NCBI RefSeq assembly: GCF_024741135.1
Contig: NZ_JANSUY010000015.1
Span: 78,945 to 142,944 of the forward strand
DNA: 64,000 nt
Reading direction: 5' to 3'
From: Aquiflexum gelatinilyticum
GTDB taxonomy: Bacteria; Bacteroidota; Bacteroidia; Cytophagales; Cyclobacteriaceae
Numbering within the stretch: position 1 is the stretch's first letter; each line of letters starts with the position of its first letter. Both the position numbers and the translations under genes were made by a program. Of the stretch, positions 8,747-18,265 are shown piece by piece. The notes beneath the pieces are model-generated. The model had not been told where the DNA came from. It ran no database searches and worked only from the letters and a program-made list of their open reading frames with translations.

Positions 8747-8787
8747 AACAGCTTCCCATTAAAAATGGGAAGCTGTTCTTTTTTTTT
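8747..8787 (+). terminator. Two-way terminator between hmgA and the phosphatase gene
   Basis: A 13-bp perfect stem (AACAGCTTCCCAT with ATGGGAAGCTGTT) has a TAAAA loop and is followed by CTTTTTTTTT. T-rich sequence on the other strand (TTTTGCTTT) suggests it also ends the opposing gene. Confidence 0.9.
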
Positions 8788-8945
8788 GAAAATGATTAAC
8801 TCTAACATATACTAGTTATGTATTTACACTTTCTTTCCTTAACCATTTAAAACTCGGAGTGAGGTTCAATTGAAGTGGCAATGGACCGTCGACTGTGGTC
8901 TATGGACAGATATTAACCAAATGTCCAGTATCTATTTGGTCCGAA

Positions 8946-10589
8946 TCATTTTTTATCCACTATTTCCAATATTGGTTGACCCGTGGCGCCGTTGGGAAGA
9001 CGGATATTCAGCATCATGGAGAGAGTCGGTGCTATGTCTGTAACGGTCGCGTATCTTGAACTTTCTCCTTGCGGGACTTTCCATCCCATAAACACAATCG
9101 GCACATGGGTATCATAGGTATAGCCAGTTCCGTGTGTTGTTCCTTTAAAAGAGCTACTTAACCACGCAGGTTCCAGCACAAGCAACAAGTCACCTGAAGC
9201 TTTGTGGTTATATCCCATTTGAAGCAATGATTTTTTTCCTGTCAGATAATCCATTCTTCTCATATCTGTTCCGGTATACACTTCTTTGATCCCGGGAAAT
9301 TTTAACAAAAATTCCGCAAGATCTCTTTGCATCTGCTCTATGTTGACCCCTTTTTCTTTTGCCAGATCATGATTTAGAAAAACCTGCTCGTTGGTAAAAC
9401 TTGAAATCCAGTTTCCTTCACCATATTTCAAAATTGAAAATCCTCTCATTTGGGTTAGGATATAACGGGTATTGAAGTTTCCGGCAGGAACATTTTCGCT
9501 CAACATATAATCCACAATATCTGCCACTGCATGATCGGCCGTCAGGAAAACCAAATACTCATTTTTGCCATATTCCTTGTCTAGGAAATTGAAAAATTGC
9601 TCCAGTTCCCTATCGAGTCTCAGGTAGTTATCTTCTAATTCTACAGCTGTCGGCCCAAACCGATGCCCTATATAATCGGGTGAAGAAAAGCTGATTGAGA
9701 GCAGATCGGTTTCTCCTCTTTTGCCCAACTTCTCCCCTTCAATGGCTGCATAAGCCATTTCTAAGGTGAGGGTATTTCCAAATGGCGTCCCGGCAATTAT
9801 GCCAAGACCCCCATTGTTTTCCATCAAACTTGGCAGGTCATATGGGAAAACTGTCTTCTCTTGACCTATAAAAGGACCCTCGAATGTATTGTCATCCGCA
9901 ATACTTTGTTTGTAAGTTTCGATGGGGAAAAGTGTTTCCCATTTTTTGGAACTGTATTTCTCTGCCAGTTTCCTTTCATTGAACTTTTGTACCCAAGTGG
10001 GCAAAGAATCATAATAGTATGTTGAAGTCATGAAATTGCCTGTAATGTTGTCAAACCAATAGGCATCTCCTAAATGACCTGCGGGAAGGGAGGCTCCTCT
10101 GTCTTTGATGGCAATTCCAATGACTTTCGACCTTTTGTTTGATGCAAATCTCATTTCATCAGAGATCGTGGTCGAATACATATTCCGCGGAGAGATTTTC
10201 CCGTTTTCAGCATCCCCTCCTACCGCAGTGACTGTGCTGTCTTCCGCACAGTACATGGTTCTGCCAAGGCTTCGCACATACCAATCATTGGCTATGATTC
10301 CGTGGGTAGCCGGGGTTGTTCCGGTATACACTGAGGCATGTCCAGGCCCTGTGTAGGTAGGTATATAGTTGTAATGAGCATTTTTCATCATGAACCCATC
10401 CTTTATCAGTCTCTTGAAGCCACCCTCAGTATACCTATCCTGAAACTTATAGAAATACTCTTGGCGCATCTGGTCCACTACTATACCAACCACTATTTTT
10501 GGTTTGGAAGCAGGTGCTTTTTTTTCGGTTTGGGCAAGTGCAATCAGATTAAAAAATAAAAAGATCAAAGCGGCCGATAATTTTTTCAT
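8946..10589 (-). CDS. pafA: PafA-type alkaline phosphatase (secreted)
   Basis: This is a phosphate-irrepressible alkaline phosphatase of the Bacteroidetes PafA type, a periplasmic phosphomonoesterase. It has 547 residues against about 546 in the studied Elizabethkingia enzyme. A signal peptide ends at LIALA, leaving Gln20. Every active-site residue I recall from that enzyme can be placed: Asp39, nucleophile Thr80 in TYTGPGHA, Asn101, Lys162 and Arg164 in IKDRG, Asp305 and His309 in SPDYIGH, Asp352-His353 in TADHA, and His486 in THGTGY. The Lys/Arg pair points to monoesterase rather than diesterase use. It is divergent from the aminopeptidase gene, with a TATATTTG element about 25 bp upstream. 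Confidence 0.92.
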   Translation of the reverse strand: MKKLSAALIFLFFNLIALAQTEKKAPASKPKIVVGIVVDQMRQEYFYKFQDRYTEGGFKRLIKDGFMMKNAHYNYIPTYTGPGHASVYTGTTPATHGIIANDWYVRSLGRTMYCAEDSTVTAVGGDAENGKISPRNMYSTTISDEMRFASNKRSKVIGIAIKDRGASLPAGHLGDAYWFDNITGNFMTSTYYYDSLPTWVQKFNERKLAEKYSSKKWETLFPIETYKQSIADDNTFEGPFIGQEKTVFPYDLPSLMENNGGLGIIAGTPFGNTLTLEMAYAAIEGEKLGKRGETDLLSISFSSPDYIGHRFGPTAVELEDNYLRLDRELEQFFNFLDKEYGKNEYLVFLTADHAVADIVDYMLSENVPAGNFNTRYILTQMRGFSILKYGEGNWISSFTNEQVFLNHDLAKEKGVNIEQMQRDLAEFLLKFPGIKEVYTGTDMRRMDYLTGKKSLLQMGYNHKASGDLLLVLEPAWLSSSFKGTTHGTGYTYDTHVPIVFMGWKVPQGESSRYATVTDIAPTLSMMLNIRLPNGATGQPILEIVDKK

Positions 10590-10613
10590 TCTTCTCTAAG
10601 GTTTAAATTTTGG

Positions 10614-10621
10614 CAAATATA
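10614..10621 (-). promoter_or_regulatory. Candidate -7 element of the pafA-type gene
   Basis: On the minus strand this reads TATATTTG, a match to TAnnTTTG, 24 bp before the start codon. The nearest upstream TTG is about 27 bp away, longer than usual. Confidence 0.4.
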
Positions 10622-10762
10622 TAGATTTCCAGTTTGGAAGCTTTTTACCAATTTGTTAATCGAAGGGTATTTGTCAGAAGGAGGATTCGATTTTCCATTA
10701 TCGGTTTACTTTTTTTATTAAAAGGGCACTATATTTCCCACTTTATCAAAAAATAAAACTAA

Positions 10763-12184
10763 ATGAAATTCAAATTCTCCGGCATTTTCCTTTTTGCTTT
10801 AATTGCCCACTTTCTATTTGAAAACAACCTACTTGCTCAATCTTTTTTCGCTGATGGTTTGAGTCCCGAATTCCACAAAGGCCGACGCGAAGCCCTGAGG
10901 GCTTTGTTGCCTGAAAATTCGGCAGCTGTTTTTTTTAACAATCCAGTCAAAAACCGCTCCAACGACACTGATTTTACCTATAGACCAAACTCCGATTTTT
11001 ATTATTTCACAGGTTTTAGGGAGCCGAATTCTGCTCTGATCATTTTTAAAAGCCCTCAGACAATAGAAGGAAAAACAGTCAGTGAAATCATCTATATCCA
11101 ACCCAAAGACCCTGCCAAAGAACAATGGGACGGTGAAAGATTGGGTGTGCAAGGAGTCAAAGAAAAGCTCGGATTTGAGCATGTTTATCTTTATTCTGAT
11201 TTTCTAAAAAATCCTGTAATTGACCTGAAGCAACTGAAAAGTGTGTTTTCCTTTGATATGGGGGAAATTGAAAGAAACGATTACAACAATCCTCTAAAGG
11301 CAATGGTAGCTGCATTAAAATCAGCCAATTCCACTCCGACAAAACCAGCCGATATGGCTTTGAATAACCTCATGGAAAAATTGAGGGTAGTCAAAACCCC
11401 AGAAGAAATTGATCTTTTGAGAAAAGCCGTAGCAATCTCTGGATATGGCCATATAGAAGCGTTCAGATCTATCGAACCTGGCACAACAGAGAGAGGAATC
11501 CAAGGAGCACATGAATTTGTCCATAAGGCCATGGGAGCAGAATATGTCGGATATGGTTCGATTGTCGGTTCGGGTAACAACTCCACTATTCTGCACTATG
11601 TTGACAATGGTGTAATTAATCTCCAAGAAGGAGTCGTGTTGATGGACGTAGGAGCGGAATACAGAGGCTATTCAGGTGACATCACAAGAACAGCCCCGGT
11701 CAAAGGCGTTTTCTCTCCTGAGGAAAAAGCCATTTATGAAATCGTTTTGAAAGCATTAGAGACAGGGACAAAAGCTTGTGTGGTTGGCGCTGATTACAGA
11801 GAAGTAGATGCCGTTGCACGTAAAGTCATAAACGATGGGTTGGTAGCTTTGGGAATCGTCAAGCCGGGAGAAAGGCATCCGTATTTTCCGCATGGTATCG
11901 GGCATCATTTAGGTCTGGATGTTCATGACCGGGGTGCTTATGGCATTTTGGAACCCGGAATGATCCTGACGGTAGAACCGGGCATTTATATTCCAGAAGG
12001 CAGTCCGGTAGATCCAAAGTGGTGGAAAATCGGCATCCGGATCGAGGATAATATTTTGATCACCAAAGAAGGAAATGAAAACCTGAGTGAATTTGTGCCT
12101 AGAACCATTGCCGAAATTGAAAAATTGATGAAAGAGGAAGGTCTTCTGCAAAAAACCAGGCTTCCAAATTTGAATAAGAAATAA
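10763..12184 (+). CDS. pepP: Exported Xaa-Pro aminopeptidase (M24B)
   Basis: This dinuclear-metal aminopeptidase removes an N-terminal residue ahead of proline. It has 473 residues: a signal peptide ending NNLLA with Gln26 next, an N-terminal creatinase-like domain (about 30-190), and the pita-bread catalytic domain. Metal ligands can be placed as Asp295 (LMDVGAEY), Asp306 (SGDITRT), His381 (HGIGHHLGLDVHD), Glu405 (TVEPGIYI) and Glu428 (RIEDN). The export signal distinguishes it from the usual cytoplasmic PepP and suggests work on periplasmic peptides. It is monocistronic, with a terminator directly downstream. Confidence 0.93.
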   Translation: MKFKFSGIFLFALIAHFLFENNLLAQSFFADGLSPEFHKGRREALRALLPENSAAVFFNNPVKNRSNDTDFTYRPNSDFYYFTGFREPNSALIIFKSPQTIEGKTVSEIIYIQPKDPAKEQWDGERLGVQGVKEKLGFEHVYLYSDFLKNPVIDLKQLKSVFSFDMGEIERNDYNNPLKAMVAALKSANSTPTKPADMALNNLMEKLRVVKTPEEIDLLRKAVAISGYGHIEAFRSIEPGTTERGIQGAHEFVHKAMGAEYVGYGSIVGSGNNSTILHYVDNGVINLQEGVVLMDVGAEYRGYSGDITRTAPVKGVFSPEEKAIYEIVLKALETGTKACVVGADYREVDAVARKVINDGLVALGIVKPGERHPYFPHGIGHHLGLDVHDRGAYGILEPGMILTVEPGIYIPEGSPVDPKWWKIGIRIEDNILITKEGNENLSEFVPRTIAEIEKLMKEEGLLQKTRLPNLNKK

Positions 12185-12226
12185 GCAGAATCCCCAAAAC
12201 CTAATTGCTTAAAATAAAGTTGATAG

Positions 12227-12261
12227 TGGTCAGGAATATATCCAAGTTCCTGACCATTTTT
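12227..12261 (+). terminator. Terminator of the aminopeptidase gene
   Basis: A perfect 10-bp stem (TGGTCAGGAA with TTCCTGACCA), a 10-nt loop and a run of five Ts, 43 bp past the stop. Confidence 0.87.
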
Positions 12262-12277
12262 GTTTTAATTTTGAATC

Positions 12278-13150
12278 ATGAGCGCTACGGTCAAAGCCAA
12301 AAAATTTTCTTTTTGGAGTCTTTTCAAAATCAGCAGACCCTTAAATCTGGTGATTGTGGCATTTGCGCAGCTCATGACTGCTTATTTTTTGGTAGAGACT
12401 ACACGAAAAGGTCTTCCGATATTACAGGATATCAATCTTTACCTGATCATTCTTTCCACAGTAATTTTGACTGCTGCAGGATATATGATCAATGATTATT
12501 ATGATGTCAAAATAGACTATATCAACAAACCCGATGAAGTCATCATTGGCAAGGGAATGAAAAGAAGGGTTGTTATATTCTTTCACTCATTCCTAAACCT
12601 CACCGGAGTTGGAATCGGACTTATCGTTAGTCCAAGAATAGCTTTGATCAATTTCATTGCTTCTTTTTTGCTTTGGTTGTATAGCAATTCTTTGAAAAGG
12701 CTTCCATTTATCGGGAACTTCACTGTGGCCTTATTGACAGGAACTGCCATTTGGATGATTGGGTATTACTACCAAAAGTCTGAACTGCTAGTGCTCACTT
12801 ATGCCATTTTTGCTTTCTTCATTAACTTGATCCGGGAAATCCTAAAAGACATTGAGGACAGACAGGGCGACAGAAAACACGGTTGTCGCACGCTTCCCAT
12901 TGTGTTTGGCTTCCGCAATACCAAAAGGATCATCTTTCTGATTGCCTTTTGCTTTATCTGTGCGATTTTGGTAGTGACTTTTAAGATCAATAATACCCAG
13001 CTGTACTTTTACTTTGGAGGTCTGAGTATTCTCTTTTTCATCTTTATGTATAAAATCTATATGGCTGACCGCAAAGCCCATTTCACCCAACTGAGTATTC
13101 TTTCCAAGATGCTGATGATTACGGGGATTTTGAGCATGGCTTTTTTGTGA
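12278..13150 (+). CDS. UbiA-family prenyltransferase
   Basis: This integral membrane enzyme joins a polyprenyl chain to an acceptor. It has 290 residues with about eight to nine hydrophobic segments. Both aspartate-rich motifs are present: INDYYDVKID (Asn72, Asp73, Asp76, Asp80) and LKDIEDRQGD (Asp191, Asp194, Asp198). Bacteroidetes members of this branch are usually labelled geranylgeranylglycerol-phosphate geranylgeranyltransferase, a lipid enzyme; a quinone prenyltransferase is the alternative. The sequence alone does not settle the acceptor. It starts just after the preceding terminator and therefore has its own promoter. Confidence 0.88.
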   Translation: MSATVKAKKFSFWSLFKISRPLNLVIVAFAQLMTAYFLVETTRKGLPILQDINLYLIILSTVILTAAGYMINDYYDVKIDYINKPDEVIIGKGMKRRVVIFFHSFLNLTGVGIGLIVSPRIALINFIASFLLWLYSNSLKRLPFIGNFTVALLTGTAIWMIGYYYQKSELLVLTYAIFAFFINLIREILKDIEDRQGDRKHGCRTLPIVFGFRNTKRIIFLIAFCFICAILVVTFKINNTQLYFYFGGLSILFFIFMYKIYMADRKAHFTQLSILSKMLMITGILSMAFL

Positions 13151-13199
13151 AAGAGACTTGAGATGTGAGATTTGAGATTAAAAAAATTCATAATTAGAA

Positions 13200-13256
13200 T
13201 ATTGTTTTGAGTTCAATACAATTTTTGGTTAAAATTGTATTGGGTTCAGAACAATA
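13200..13256 (+). repeat. 26-bp hairpin between the prenyltransferase gene and purN
   Basis: Arms 13200-13225 and 13231-13256 pair along their whole length around a TGGTT loop. The inner 12 bp are perfect. The four positions that differ from perfect DNA complementarity are all G-U pairs in the plus-strand transcript, so the RNA stem is unbroken. There is no T tract after it. It may be an RNA element in the purN leader, or the remnant of a small inverted-repeat element. The 50 bases before it carry GAGACTTGAGATGTGAGATTTGAGA-type gene-tail sequence. Confidence 0.65.
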
Positions 13257-13354
13257 ATTGTCAGAAAAAACCTTGGATGATTTATTCTAGGATTAAAAAG
13301 GAATTTTAAATACCAATCCTCTATTTTTACAGCTTCAAAAAAAGCCAAGCAACC

Positions 13355-13912
13355 TTGAAAAAAATAGCCATCCTAGCTTCAGGTAGCGGTACCAATGCGG
13401 AGAAAATCATGGAGTATTTCCAAAATTCCCAAAAAGGTGAAGTTGTCTTAGTAGCCTCTAACAAAAAAGACGCTTTCGTACTAGAAAGGGCTAAGAAATT
13501 TCAGGTACCAACCTTCATTTTTTCAAAATCAGAACTTGAGTCCGGAATCCTAACCGACAAACTTCAGACTTTAGGGATCGATTTGGTAGTCTTGGCGGGC
13601 TTCCTACTCAAAATTCCTGATAATCTAATTCAAAAATTGCCAAATCAAATTGTCAACATCCACCCTGCTCTGTTACCAAGTTATGGCGGAAAAGGAATGT
13701 ATGGTGCCCATGTCCACCAAGCTGTGAAAGATGCAGGGGATGCTGAAACAGGAATCACCATACACATGGTCAATGAACATTATGACGAAGGAAAAATCAT
13801 CTTTCAGGCAGCTGTACCTGTACTTCCCTCCGATACTCCTGACGATATTGCTGACAAAGTCCATCAACTTGAGCACAAATACTTCCCAAATGTGATTGAA
13901 AGCCTGCTATAA
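13355..13912 (+). CDS. purN: Phosphoribosylglycinamide formyltransferase
   Basis: This enzyme transfers formyl from 10-formyl-tetrahydrofolate to GAR, the third step of purine synthesis. The 185-residue length is slightly short but complete. The nucleotide-binding opening ILASGSGTNAEKI is present, and the catalytic set Asn101, His103 (NIHPALLPSY) and Asp144 (EHYDEGKI) is intact. The start is read as TTG at 13355, because the protein begins exactly at MKKIAILASG and there is no in-frame ATG or GTG close upstream. purH follows 108 bp later, with its own promoter-like element between. Confidence 0.94.
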   Translation: MKKIAILASGSGTNAEKIMEYFQNSQKGEVVLVASNKKDAFVLERAKKFQVPTFIFSKSELESGILTDKLQTLGIDLVVLAGFLLKIPDNLIQKLPNQIVNIHPALLPSYGGKGMYGAHVHQAVKDAGDAETGITIHMVNEHYDEGKIIFQAAVPVLPSDTPDDIADKVHQLEHKYFPNVIESLL

Positions 13913-13926
13913 TCCCTTGGTTTTCC

Positions 13927-13934
13927 TACCTTTG
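13927..13934 (+). promoter_or_regulatory. Candidate -7 element of purH
   Basis: TACCTTTG, followed by C, is a full match to the Bacteroidetes TAnnTTTG box, 86 bp before the purH start codon. A -33 TTG at the normal distance is not evident. Confidence 0.45.
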
Positions 13935-14020
13935 CGACTTGAAAAATTTCCAATAAATAAATCACCCCAATAGCACACTATTCCTGATCTGAAAAGTGTC
14001 TTTGTGGGATTCATTCAAAC

Positions 14021-15547
14021 ATGGCTACCAAAAAAATACAATCCGCCCTCATTTCGGTCTATTACAAAGACAATCTCGAACCTATCATTGCCCAACTGAA
14101 AGCCCAAGGAGTGAAAATCTACTCTACCGGCGGTACTCAGGCATTTATCGAACAACAAGGTGCTGAAGTCATCCCTGTTGAAGAATTGACAGGATATCCG
14201 TCAATTTTCGGAGGACGTGTCAAAACCCTTCATCCAAAGATTTTTGGAGGAATTCTCCACCGAAGAGACCATTCAGGAGATATTTCCCAAGCTGCCGAGT
14301 TTGATATTCCTGCCATTGACCTGGTGATCGTGGACTTGTATCCATTTGAAGAAACTGTCGCCTCAGGTGCTTCCGAAGCAGATATCATAGAAAAAATAGA
14401 CATTGGAGGCATCTCCCTAATCCGTGCAGCAGCCAAAAACTTCAAGGATGTCGTTATCATCGCTTCCAAAGGACAATATGCTGAACTAGAGGAAAGGCTA
14501 AGCCGACAGGATGGCGCAACGACTTTGGAAGACAGACGTTATTTTGCGGCGCAGGCATTTCAGGTTTCTTCGAATTATGATACCCATATTTTCAACTTTT
14601 TCAACCAAACTGAAAATATCCCTGCCCTCAAAATCTCCGAAACAAAAGCCAAGGCATTACGCTACGGAGAAAACCCACATCAGGCCGCCCATTTCTACGG
14701 GGACATGGAGGCCTTATTTGACCAATTGAATGGTAAAGAGCTTTCCTACAACAACTTAGTGGATGTGGATGCAGCGGTGGCTTTGATCGCTGAATTTGAT
14801 GGAGAAACGGCGTTTGCCATCCTAAAACATACCAATGCCTGCGGTGTCGCAACCGCCAAAACCGTTCAGGAAGCTTATAAAAAAGCTTTCGAGGCGGATA
14901 CCACCTCCGCATTTGGGGGAGTTTTGATAACCAACCAAAACGTAGACCTTGCGGCAGCCGAAGAAATGCACAGCCTTTTCTTTGAAGTGTTGATCGCTCC
15001 TTCTTTTGACGAGGATGCTTTGGCATTGCTCAAAGGAAAGAAAAACAGAATCCTGCTCAGGCAGAAAATCCAGATCGAAGGCACCAAGCAAATCAAAACT
15101 TTGCTCAATGGCATCATCGAACAGGATAAAGATTTGAAGACCGAAACCAAAGCCGACTTCAAAGTGGTGACCAAAATCACGCCAACTGACGAAGAACAGG
15201 ACGCTTTGGTATTTGCTGCCAAAGTCTGCAAGCATACCAAATCCAATACGATCATCCTTAGCAACAGCAACCAATTGTTTGCTTCGGGAGTGGGACAGAC
15301 ATCAAGGGTGGACGCACTCAGACAAGCGATAGAAAAAGCAAAGTCATTTGGCTTTGAGTTGAAAGGTGCCGTAATGGCTTCAGACGCATTTTTCCCTTTT
15401 CCTGATTGCGTAGAAATCGCCCATGAAGCAGGCATCTCCGCTGTCGTCCAACCGGGCGGATCCATCAAGGACCAAGACAGCATCGACTTCTGCGATGCAC
15501 ATGGCATGAGTATGGTGATGACAGGTGTGAGACATTTCAAGCATTGA
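14021..15547 (+). CDS. purH: Bifunctional AICAR transformylase / IMP cyclohydrolase
   Basis: This enzyme performs the last two steps of IMP synthesis. The 508-residue length is normal. The N-terminal MGS-like cyclohydrolase domain (about 1-200) contains STGGTQAFI, FGGRVKTLHPKI and the IDIGG loop. The C-terminal transformylase domain carries RYGENPHQ (214-221) and the catalytic Lys269-His270 in AILKHTNACGVA. The expected C-terminal loop (VVQPGGSIKDQDSI) and the end GVRHFKH are present. It follows purN on the same strand, and a stem-loop terminator follows it. Confidence 0.97.
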   Translation: MATKKIQSALISVYYKDNLEPIIAQLKAQGVKIYSTGGTQAFIEQQGAEVIPVEELTGYPSIFGGRVKTLHPKIFGGILHRRDHSGDISQAAEFDIPAIDLVIVDLYPFEETVASGASEADIIEKIDIGGISLIRAAAKNFKDVVIIASKGQYAELEERLSRQDGATTLEDRRYFAAQAFQVSSNYDTHIFNFFNQTENIPALKISETKAKALRYGENPHQAAHFYGDMEALFDQLNGKELSYNNLVDVDAAVALIAEFDGETAFAILKHTNACGVATAKTVQEAYKKAFEADTTSAFGGVLITNQNVDLAAAEEMHSLFFEVLIAPSFDEDALALLKGKKNRILLRQKIQIEGTKQIKTLLNGIIEQDKDLKTETKADFKVVTKITPTDEEQDALVFAAKVCKHTKSNTIILSNSNQLFASGVGQTSRVDALRQAIEKAKSFGFELKGAVMASDAFFPFPDCVEIAHEAGISAVVQPGGSIKDQDSIDFCDAHGMSMVMTGVRHFKH

Positions 15548-15574
15548 TTTGCGAAAAGCGAGAGATCAGAAACG

Positions 15575-15609
15575 AGACCGTTTGAAAACATTTCAGACGG
15601 TCTTTTCTT
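15575..15609 (+). terminator. Terminator of purH
   Basis: The arms AGACCGT and ACGGTCT continue, after one mismatch, into TGAAA with TTTCA around a 3-nt loop, and are followed by TTTCTTTT. Confidence 0.8.
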
Positions 15610-15779
15610 TTCAAACCACTGGAATACTTGGGAAACCTGATTGATTTTTTACCATCAGGAGATCAATTGAATATTAAAGGCTTATCCCAACCCATTTCTT
15701 TTCATTCCCGATTTCTATTTTCTATTTTGCGTCTTCATTTTAAATACCTTTATTCTTTGGTATTCCGTACCCATATATT

Positions 15780-17270
15780 ATGACTCATAATCTAAAAATC
15801 TACAACACTCTTTCCCGCAAGAAAGAAGATTTTGAACCGATCAACCCTCCTTTTGTTGGCATGTATGTCTGCGGTCCTACCGTATACGGAGATGCGCATC
15901 TAGGCCATGCTAGACCGGCAATCACTTTTGATACTGTCAATAGATACCTTACGCATCTTGGCTATCGTGTACGCTACGTCCGCAACATCACAGATGTAGG
16001 ACATTTGCAGGGCGATGCGGATGAGGGTGAGGACAAGATTGCCAAAAAAGCAAAATTGGAGCAATTGGAACCGATGGAAGTGGCGCAGCAATATACTGAC
16101 ACTTACCACCGTGACATGGAGGCGCTCAATACATGGAAACCGAGCATTGAACCAAGGGCAACAGGACATATTCCTGAGCAGATCGCCTTGGTGGAGGATA
16201 TTTTGAAAGAAGGATTGGCGTATGAGGTCAATGGTTCGGTGTATTTTGATGTATTGAAATACAATGAAACTTATGAATATGGAAAGCTTTCAGGCCGGGT
16301 TTTAGAGGAGCTGATCAGCGGAAGCCGTGACCTTGACGGACAGGGTGAGAAAAGAAATGCTGTTGATTTTGCCTTGTGGAAAAATGCTTCTCCCGAACAC
16401 CTGATGAAATGGGAATCACCATGGGGTACGGGCTTCCCTGGTTGGCACCTCGAGTGTACCGCGATGAGTTCCAAGTACCTTGGAAAGCAGTTTGACATCC
16501 ACGGAGGCGGGATGGATTTGATGTTTCCGCACCATGAATGTGAAATAGCACAGGGCAATGCCTGCAACCATCAGGACCCTGCTAAGTATTGGATGCACAA
16601 CAACATGATCACCATCAACGGGCAAAAGATGGGCAAATCATTGGGTAATTTCATTACCCTTCAGGAGCTTTTCACCGGAGACCACAAACTCCTGGAGCAA
16701 GCCTATAGCCCGATGACGATCCGTTATTTCATATTGACGGCCCATTATCGGTCCACTTTGGATTTCTCAAATGATGCCCTGAAAGCCGCCCAAAAAGGAT
16801 ATAAGAAAATCATCAATGGTTTACGCATTACAAAAAAATTGGAATTTGCAGCCGACGAGAAAGTATCCTTGGATGCGGAGCAGATCAAGCAGGTCCAAAG
16901 CAGCATCAACAATGCATATCGAGCGATGGAAGATGACTTCAACACAGCTCAGGCGATTGGCCATATTTTCAATTTGTTGAAAAAAATCAATTCCATCTAT
17001 ACAGGCCAGTTGAATGTAAATGTATTTGGCAAGGATGTTTTTGACCAAATGATCCAGACCTATGTGGTTTTTGTTGAAAAAATATTGGGTCTAAAAGAAG
17101 AAGTAGCCAATAACCAACAAGGCCTTTTGGATGTTCTGTTGAAACTTTATTCTGAATCAAAAACAGCCCGCAACTACGATAAAGTGGATGAGATCCGGAA
17201 TGGGTTGAAAGACTTGGGAATAGTGGTTAAGGATATGAAAGACAAAATCGATTGGGCATATGAAGAGTAA
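15780..17270 (+). CDS. cysS: Cysteinyl-tRNA synthetase
   Basis: This class I synthetase charges tRNA-Cys. It has 496 residues. The HIGH-type motif is HLGH (40-43), zinc ligands include Cys31 and the GWHLECTAM segment, and KMGKS (283-287) is the second signature. The DALR-type helical domain and an anticodon-binding C-terminus follow. The last 11 bases overlap the next gene, so the two are translationally coupled. Confidence 0.97.
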   Translation: MTHNLKIYNTLSRKKEDFEPINPPFVGMYVCGPTVYGDAHLGHARPAITFDTVNRYLTHLGYRVRYVRNITDVGHLQGDADEGEDKIAKKAKLEQLEPMEVAQQYTDTYHRDMEALNTWKPSIEPRATGHIPEQIALVEDILKEGLAYEVNGSVYFDVLKYNETYEYGKLSGRVLEELISGSRDLDGQGEKRNAVDFALWKNASPEHLMKWESPWGTGFPGWHLECTAMSSKYLGKQFDIHGGGMDLMFPHHECEIAQGNACNHQDPAKYWMHNNMITINGQKMGKSLGNFITLQELFTGDHKLLEQAYSPMTIRYFILTAHYRSTLDFSNDALKAAQKGYKKIINGLRITKKLEFAADEKVSLDAEQIKQVQSSINNAYRAMEDDFNTAQAIGHIFNLLKKINSIYTGQLNVNVFGKDVFDQMIQTYVVFVEKILGLKEEVANNQQGLLDVLLKLYSESKTARNYDKVDEIRNGLKDLGIVVKDMKDKIDWAYEE

Positions 17271-18240
17271 TTGGGGAATATATATTCTTGTATTCATTTT
17301 CCTTTGGTCCTGTAACGGAGACAAAACAACAGATTCCGGTCAGGTTCAGGTCTCATACAAACCTGTTCCCGATTTTGTGGCAGACTCAGCCTACGCTTAT
17401 ATCCAAAAACAGGTGGATTTTGGTCCAAGGGTGCCCAACACGGAACCGCATAAAAAAACAAAAGAATGGTTTGTTCAAAAATTTGAAAGCTTTGGATTGG
17501 ACGTTCAAACCCAAGATTTTCAGGCCAAAACCTATGACAACCAACTTTGGAATCTGACCAATGTCATTGCTTCTTATAATCCTTCGGCGAAAAAAAGAGT
17601 GCTTCTAGCTGCCCATTGGGACACAAGAAGGATTGCTGACAAAGATACCGAAAGGATTGATGAACCTATAGATGGTGCCAATGACGGCGGATCAGGTGTG
17701 GGTGTGCTATTGGAAATTGCCAGGATTATCAGCATTTCGGAGCAAAAACCTGAAATAGGGATTGATTTTATCCTTTTTGATGGGGAAGATGATGGAGAAC
17801 CTGAACATACCTCCTTTTCCAATAATTCACAGGTTTGGTGGTGTCTCGGTTCTCAGCATTGGTCGAAAAATCCTCACCAAGCAGGGTATTCAGCCTACTA
17901 CGGCATATTGGTAGATCTTGTCGGGGCAAAAGGTGCGAGGTTCTTCAAAGAGGGCAATTCCATGCGCTATGCTAAAAACATTGTCAATAAAGTGTGGAAT
18001 TTTGCCTCAGAATTGGGATATTCAGACTTCTTTATCTTGGAAAATGCTCCTGAAATCATTGACGACCATGTTTTTGTAAATAGAGATGCGGGGATTCCGA
18101 TGATAGATATCATTGAATTTTCTCCTAGGGCAGGATTTGGTCACTACCATCATACCCATATGGACAATATGGAAATAATAGATAAAAGAACACTTAAGGC
18201 TGTAGGCCAAACAGTTTTATTCACTGTTTACCAAGAATAA
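17260..18240 (+). CDS. M28-family lipoprotein, glutaminyl-peptide cyclotransferase type
   Basis: This predicted single-zinc enzyme of the M28 fold turns N-terminal Gln into pyroglutamate. It has 326 residues with a lipobox ending LWSC (Cys18). Metal and catalytic residues seen are His119-Asp121 (AAHWD), Asp142 (GANDGGSG), Glu176 (FDGEDDGE) and the C-terminal [11 protein letters not shown] histidine. The opening [15 protein letters not shown] is characteristic of the animal-type cyclase family found in Bacteroidetes, where many proteins expose Gln after signal peptidase I. An aminopeptidase role is less likely. The gene overlaps cysS by 11 bp, and the lacI-type gene starts 26 bp later. Confidence 0.87.
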   Translation: MKSNWGIYILVFIFLWSCNGDKTTDSGQVQVSYKPVPDFVADSAYAYIQKQVDFGPRVPNTEPHKKTKEWFVQKFESFGLDVQTQDFQAKTYDNQLWNLTNVIASYNPSAKKRVLLAAHWDTRRIADKDTERIDEPIDGANDGGSGVGVLLEIARIISISEQKPEIGIDFILFDGEDDGEPEHTSFSNNSQVWWCLGSQHWSKNPHQAGYSAYYGILVDLVGAKGARFFKEGNSMRYAKNIVNKVWNFASELGYSDFFILENAPEIIDDHVFVNRDAGIPMIDIIEFSPRAGFGHYHHTHMDNMEIIDKRTLKAVGQTVLFTVYQE

Positions 18241-18265
18241 AATCCTATAAAACCACCAACAAATC

